From Spirochaetaceae bacterium UBA6089 (GTDB lineage Bacteria; Spirochaetota; Spirochaetia; Treponematales; Rectinemataceae), in contig DIXD01000065.1 in assembly GCA_002435985.1 (NCBI GenBank), forward strand, positions 18,157-26,882: a stretch of 8,726 nucleotides of DNA, given 5' to 3'. A program made the position numbers and the translations under genes. Within the stretch, counting starts at the first letter, position 1. Every line of letters starts with the position of its first letter. Positions 6,601-8,726 of this stretch are shown here, one piece after another. A model generated the notes under the pieces. That model was not told the origin of the DNA and did no database searches. It saw nothing but the letters and a program-made list of their open reading frames with translations.

Positions 6601-7229
6601 ATCGCAGGAAAGGCTATACTCAGAAAGCCAAAATCGGTGGCCATTCGATCTTCTTGCGAACCGGCGAGTATGAGGATGGGTCGCTTGGCGAAATATTCCT
6701 CGACATGCACAAGGAAGGCGCTGCCTTTAGGAGTATTCTGAATTCCTTCGCCATCGCTGTCTCTCTAGGGTTGCAGTACGGCGTACCGCTCGAGGAATTT
6801 GTGGACGCATTCACCTTTACTCGCTTCGAGCCGAACGGTATGGTGAGCGGTCACGACTACCTGAAGATGGCGACCAGTGTTCTTGACTACATTTTCCGAG
6901 ACCTTGCAATTTCCTATCTCCATCGCTATGACCTGGGCCAGGTCAAGCCGGAAGATCTCATTGCGACGTCCACTCAGTCCGTCGCCGACAATAATTCGAA
7001 GGCCTTCGAAAATGGAAGGATGCGGCGGTCTTCAGAATCGGAAAAATCCGGGACTTCGCAGCTTTCGTCTACGTCCACATCACAGAATCAGACAATCACG
7101 CTCATAAGAGCTGCGCGTCAGAAGGGCTACGAGGGAGACCCCTGTCCCGTTTGCGGCAACTTTACCCTTGTGAGAAACGGCACCTGTCTCAAGTGCGACA
7201 CCTGTGGGGCTACAACGGGCTGCAGTTGA
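3678..7229 (+). CDS. nrdJ: adenosylcobalamin-dependent (class II) ribonucleotide reductase
   Basis: NrdJ reduces ribonucleotides to deoxyribonucleotides with a radical made from adenosylcobalamin, so it needs no oxygen and no second subunit. The 1183-residue length fits the large NrdJ form. Active-site residues are C190 (PHACFIL) and C478 (TACNLASLNL) as the redox pair and N465, C467 and E469 (NPCSEY) as the thiyl-radical motif. The phosphate-binding loop APTGTIG is at 665-671. GYGT-type substrate contacts appear in LFKYGSGTGTNFSRLR, and the barrel end carries SKTINMPN. A TSCPD domain follows (about 970-1090, containing GLQYGVPLE and FTRFEPNG). A Ser/Thr/Gln-rich linker (about 1105-1135) leads to a C-terminal cysteine cluster with C1156, C1159, C1170, C1173, C1176 and C1182, likely the mobile electron-delivery tail, perhaps zinc-binding. 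No N-terminal ATP-cone is evident. The start is fixed by AAGGAGA. No cobalamin riboswitch is visible upstream; control may be through the inverted repeats. Its 3' end converges on arginine deiminase 22 bp away. Confidence 0.97.
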   Translation: MKITRLFTKAGHGPYEGIVWEKRRSEIRNPNLTSIFSMDAVIAPSFWSPIASDILAQKYFRKAGVPRDKALDWTKYIPISQTLLCDVYPADESEHDARQVFHRLAYTWCRWGRDAHYFDTEEDERAFYDELCYMLAHQIAAPNSPQWFNTGLFAVYGIEGPAQGHYFVESSTNQVVKSESAYQRPQPHACFILDVKDDLVNEGGIMDLVTREARLFKYGSGTGTNFSRLRGANEKLSGGGVSSGLLSFLKVADRSAGAIKSGGTTRRAAKMVILDTDHPDIEEFVRWKTEEEYKVACLAAGSGLLNHYAQAMISAIEAMGEEDEHSFLPDHNLLLRKVVKEALDAGVPSQWIHQLLTFYAQTGRAPRMPLYNTAWESEAYNTVSGQSSNNSVRVSNEFMNAVFNDLDWDLIGRTTQKPFRIIKARELWNEIAEAAWLCADPGLQFHTTVNEWHTCKADGEIRGSNPCSEYMFLDDTACNLASLNLLSFYDEKSGTFDDEAYRHAIRMWTIVLEISVVMAQFPSKEIARKSFDYRTLGLGYANIGSLLMVMGLPYDSDKGRAVAAALSAILSGESYTQSARMAQEFGPFARYEANKDHMLRVIRNHRRAAYSAPPEEYEELSVTPKGLDAHLCPKNLSDAAKQCWDEALRLGEQYGFRNAQVTAIAPTGTIGLLMDCDTTGIEPDFALVKFKKLAGGGYFKIINSSVPPALRSLGYSEAQINDIIEYALGKGTLEGAPGISRHALLEKGIPEEALQKAEQALQSAISLESCFSSYIIGYDVLERLGISKEEADTADFSLLSKLGYGPKEIEAAELFACGTMGLEGAPHLSEADLAVFDTATPSGKRGTRSIPWQAHIAMMAAVQPFITGSISKTINMPNNVTIEDVKGAYTMAWRSMLKSIALYRDGSKLSQPLAALAPGSDIIADSIVALQSNTLGASKSVPKDMISASSTQASSEPELPGMPFAPRGVRHALPNRRKGYTQKAKIGGHSIFLRTGEYEDGSLGEIFLDMHKEGAAFRSILNSFAIAVSLGLQYGVPLEEFVDAFTFTRFEPNGMVSGHDYLKMATSVLDYIFRDLAISYLHRYDLGQVKPEDLIATSTQSVADNNSKAFENGRMRRSSESEKSGTSQLSSTSTSQNQTITLIRAARQKGYEGDPCPVCGNFTLVRNGTCLKCDTCGATTGCS

Positions 7230-7251
7230 AAGTACGTGGAGAGAGGCCGCT

Positions 7252-8502
7252 TCACATATCTATCTTCTCGCGTTCCACAGGCAGTGTCATACAGCGTGCG
7301 CCGCCCCCTCCACGTGCCAATTCGATGCCGTCAAAGGTGACTGCAAGCCTTTCATACTCTTCAGGCCTGGTTCGGCCATCGAGGAAATCCTGAGCGGAGA
7401 CAATGGCGAATCCGTGAGCGCTCAGTGCGTCTAGCGTGTGAGTGTTGCAGGAATACATCAGAATTTTGCCGGGAGCAAAGGCAAAGGAATTTGCGCCCGA
7501 GAGCCACTGCTCCCGCTCTTGAGAGACTGGGTGGCCATTGCCGCAGAGCACCGGCTCAAGCTCAATACCGGTCTTCCGTAGGCCATCGAAGAGAGTCTTC
7601 TCTTCTTGATAGTGAATTTTACCCTGTGGAGTAGTCTCGAGTCGAAAGACCCGCGCCCTCCGCGGTCCCAACATTACGGGCTTATATGCCAAGGCCGCGT
7701 GTCTATCGATCATAGTGAACACCATATCAAGGTGGATCGTCGCCCTCTCCTTCGGCAGATCCACGGCAAAGATAGTCATGGGAGACTCCGTCGAACGTGC
7801 GATTCTTCGGGCAAGACGGTCCAGGGCAAAGGCAGTCGTACGCTCTGATATACCTAAGACCAGTATGCTGGGGCTGAGCACATGGATGTCTCCACCCTCG
7901 ATCGTGATAAGCCGATTGCGCTCTTTTGGTCCATCGATGAGAATGCCATCATTCTGAAAATCGGGGTGATGCAGAAATACAAACCGGCTCACGTATGCCT
8001 CCGCCATGCGCACATCGAACGCAAAGGCTGCGGAGACCATTCTGCTTCCGACGACCGTCAAACTGTCGCGCATGAAATAGGCATTCGGCATCGGATTTGC
8101 CACAAAACAATGAGGATTTAGGCAACGCGCAAGGCTATCCCGCGGCGCGATGATGCCTGTTAGGACAGCCTGTGCAAGCTCTTTCGGCGATGTTGTCATA
8201 AGCTCATCGATGATGGGAGCAATGGGGGCTATGTTACTGTATTCTTGCAAAAATTGAAGTCTTGCCCGCTCGTCGGAAAGGCAGGCTTCGAGCAGGTCCG
8301 TAAGCTCATAGGTCGTCGCGACCAATCTTAGAAAATCGCGTAGCTTGCTGTATTCCCGCTGGACTGCGGCAAGTGGAATAATGTCGTTGTACAGATCCCG
8401 TTCCGCCTCCCGAGGTGTCATCGCCTCAATCTCGGATCCTGGGTTATGGATAATCACTCGCCGCAATCGACCTATCTCATTCTCAATGTGCACCTTTTCC
8501 AT
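7252..8502 (-). CDS. arcA: arginine deiminase
   Basis: This enzyme hydrolyses L-arginine to citrulline and ammonia, the first step of the arginine deiminase pathway, which yields ATP through carbamoyl phosphate and helps resist acid. From the ATG at 8502 the protein has 416 residues, the usual length. It begins with the family-typical MEKVHIENEIGRLRRV. Catalytic and binding residues visible are D146 (YFMRDSLTV), E202 and D205 (IEGGDIHVL), the GISERT loop at 217-222, H257 and D259 (IHLDMVF), and the nucleophile C404 in ARGGGGARCM. An in-frame GTG at 8559 would add 19 residues with no family support, so I rejected it; no Shine-Dalgarno sequence is visible at either. Within the window there is no arcB, arcC or arginine/ornithine antiporter gene; downstream is convergent nrdJ, and upstream is a non-coding stretch. 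Small oddity: the usual RDP(F) after the active-site Asp reads RDSL here. Family assignment is secure. Confidence 0.95.
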   Translation of the reverse strand: MEKVHIENEIGRLRRVIIHNPGSEIEAMTPREAERDLYNDIIPLAAVQREYSKLRDFLRLVATTYELTDLLEACLSDERARLQFLQEYSNIAPIAPIIDELMTTSPKELAQAVLTGIIAPRDSLARCLNPHCFVANPMPNAYFMRDSLTVVGSRMVSAAFAFDVRMAEAYVSRFVFLHHPDFQNDGILIDGPKERNRLITIEGGDIHVLSPSILVLGISERTTAFALDRLARRIARSTESPMTIFAVDLPKERATIHLDMVFTMIDRHAALAYKPVMLGPRRARVFRLETTPQGKIHYQEEKTLFDGLRKTGIELEPVLCGNGHPVSQEREQWLSGANSFAFAPGKILMYSCNTHTLDALSAHGFAIVSAQDFLDGRTRPEEYERLAVTFDGIELARGGGGARCMTLPVEREKIDM

Positions 8503-8562
8503 GGGCAACAAGTATGTCGTAAAAAAAAGAAAATGTCTGCAGAATTGTGATGAACGCACAAA

Positions 8563-8608
8563 GTGTATATGTATTGAGGTTCAGGCCGAAAAGGCTGCAA
8601 ATATACAC
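8563..8608. repeat. inverted repeat with nested stem, upstream of arginine deiminase
   Basis: GTGTATAT (8563-8570) is repeated perfectly in inverse as ATATACAC (8601-8608) around a 30-nt interval. The interval itself holds a small stem, CAG-CC/GG-CTG with one bulged G, capped by GAAAA (8582-8597). It lies 61 bp upstream of the arginine deiminase start, in the only sizeable non-coding stretch at this end of the window. It could be an operator or a leader RNA structure. There is no T-run on either strand to make it a convincing terminator, and I do not recognise an arginine repressor box in it. Confidence 0.45.
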
Positions 8609-8726
8609 GGAAAAGGTGGAGCAATTGCGCATCATTATTCATTTTACTTCTTATAATACAAAAAATTATTTTTATCTTCCATGTTGACTTCTCAGTCCGA
8701 ATGGCGGAAGATGAAGAAAGTTCGAA

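Noticed and set aside
7236..7255. Hairpin GTGGAG/CTTCAC between the convergent nrdJ and arginine deiminase genes as a bidirectional terminator
   Set aside because: The stem is only 6 bp with one G·U pair and an 8-nt loop, and neither strand has a T-run after it.
8595..8610. Arginine repressor (ARG) box in the repeat upstream of arginine deiminase
   Set aside because: The sequence TGTATATTTGCA is too short by 2 bp and lacks the symmetric half-sites of an ARG box.
8652..8726. Perfect -10 hexamer TATAAT (8652-8657) and short frames from ATG at 8681 or 8701 running off the window end, as the start of a new plus-strand gene
   Set aside because: There is no well-spaced -35, no Shine-Dalgarno sequence, and too few codons to recognise a protein.

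Overview
The window looks like an ordinary chromosomal stretch of an anaerobic or microaerophilic bacterium with a cell wall. Protein resemblance suggests a spirochaete of the Treponema type: a short ThiI, an alarmone synthetase fused to TPRs, an AmiC–GerM pair, a large B12-dependent ribonucleotide reductase and a lone arginine deiminase. That assignment is my inference from memory of these families; nothing in the window proves it. I see no phage, insertion sequence, plasmid or CRISPR signature.

Layout, left to right. (1) Bases 2-394, + strand: the C-terminal end of thiI, the tRNA 4-thiouridine sulfurtransferase, cut by the window edge. (2) Bases 437-508, - strand: tRNA-Glu(UUC), with a good promoter just upstream (589-561). 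(3) Bases 611-3477, - strand, read right to left: an N-acetylmuramoyl-L-alanine amidase, a membrane-anchored GerM-domain protein that starts 1 nt after the amidase stop, and after 91 nt a RelA/SpoT-type nucleotide pyrophosphokinase with a C-terminal TPR array. (4) Bases 3478-3677: a divergent regulatory region. It holds a sigma70-type promoter with an A/T-rich upstream element and two tandem inverted repeats of the form ACTA-N7-TAGT, the first of which resembles an NrdR box. (5) Bases 3678-7229, + strand: nrdJ, the class II adenosylcobalamin-dependent ribonucleotide reductase. (6) Bases 7252-8502, - strand: arginine deiminase, convergent with nrdJ. (7) Bases 8503-8726: non-coding as far as I can tell, with one large inverted repeat (8563-8608).

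Functions. The amidase and GerM protein form an envelope-remodelling pair, and the downstream alarmone synthetase may share their transcript. NrdJ supplies deoxynucleotides without needing oxygen, and arginine deiminase starts fermentative arginine breakdown; both fit an anaerobe. ThiI and tRNA-Glu are housekeeping genes.

The points most worth a second look are the paired operator-like repeats ahead of nrdJ and the alarmone synthetase–TPR fusion. I found no clearly novel multi-gene system. Only nrdJ has a textbook Shine-Dalgarno sequence, so the other starts were chosen from protein family boundaries.
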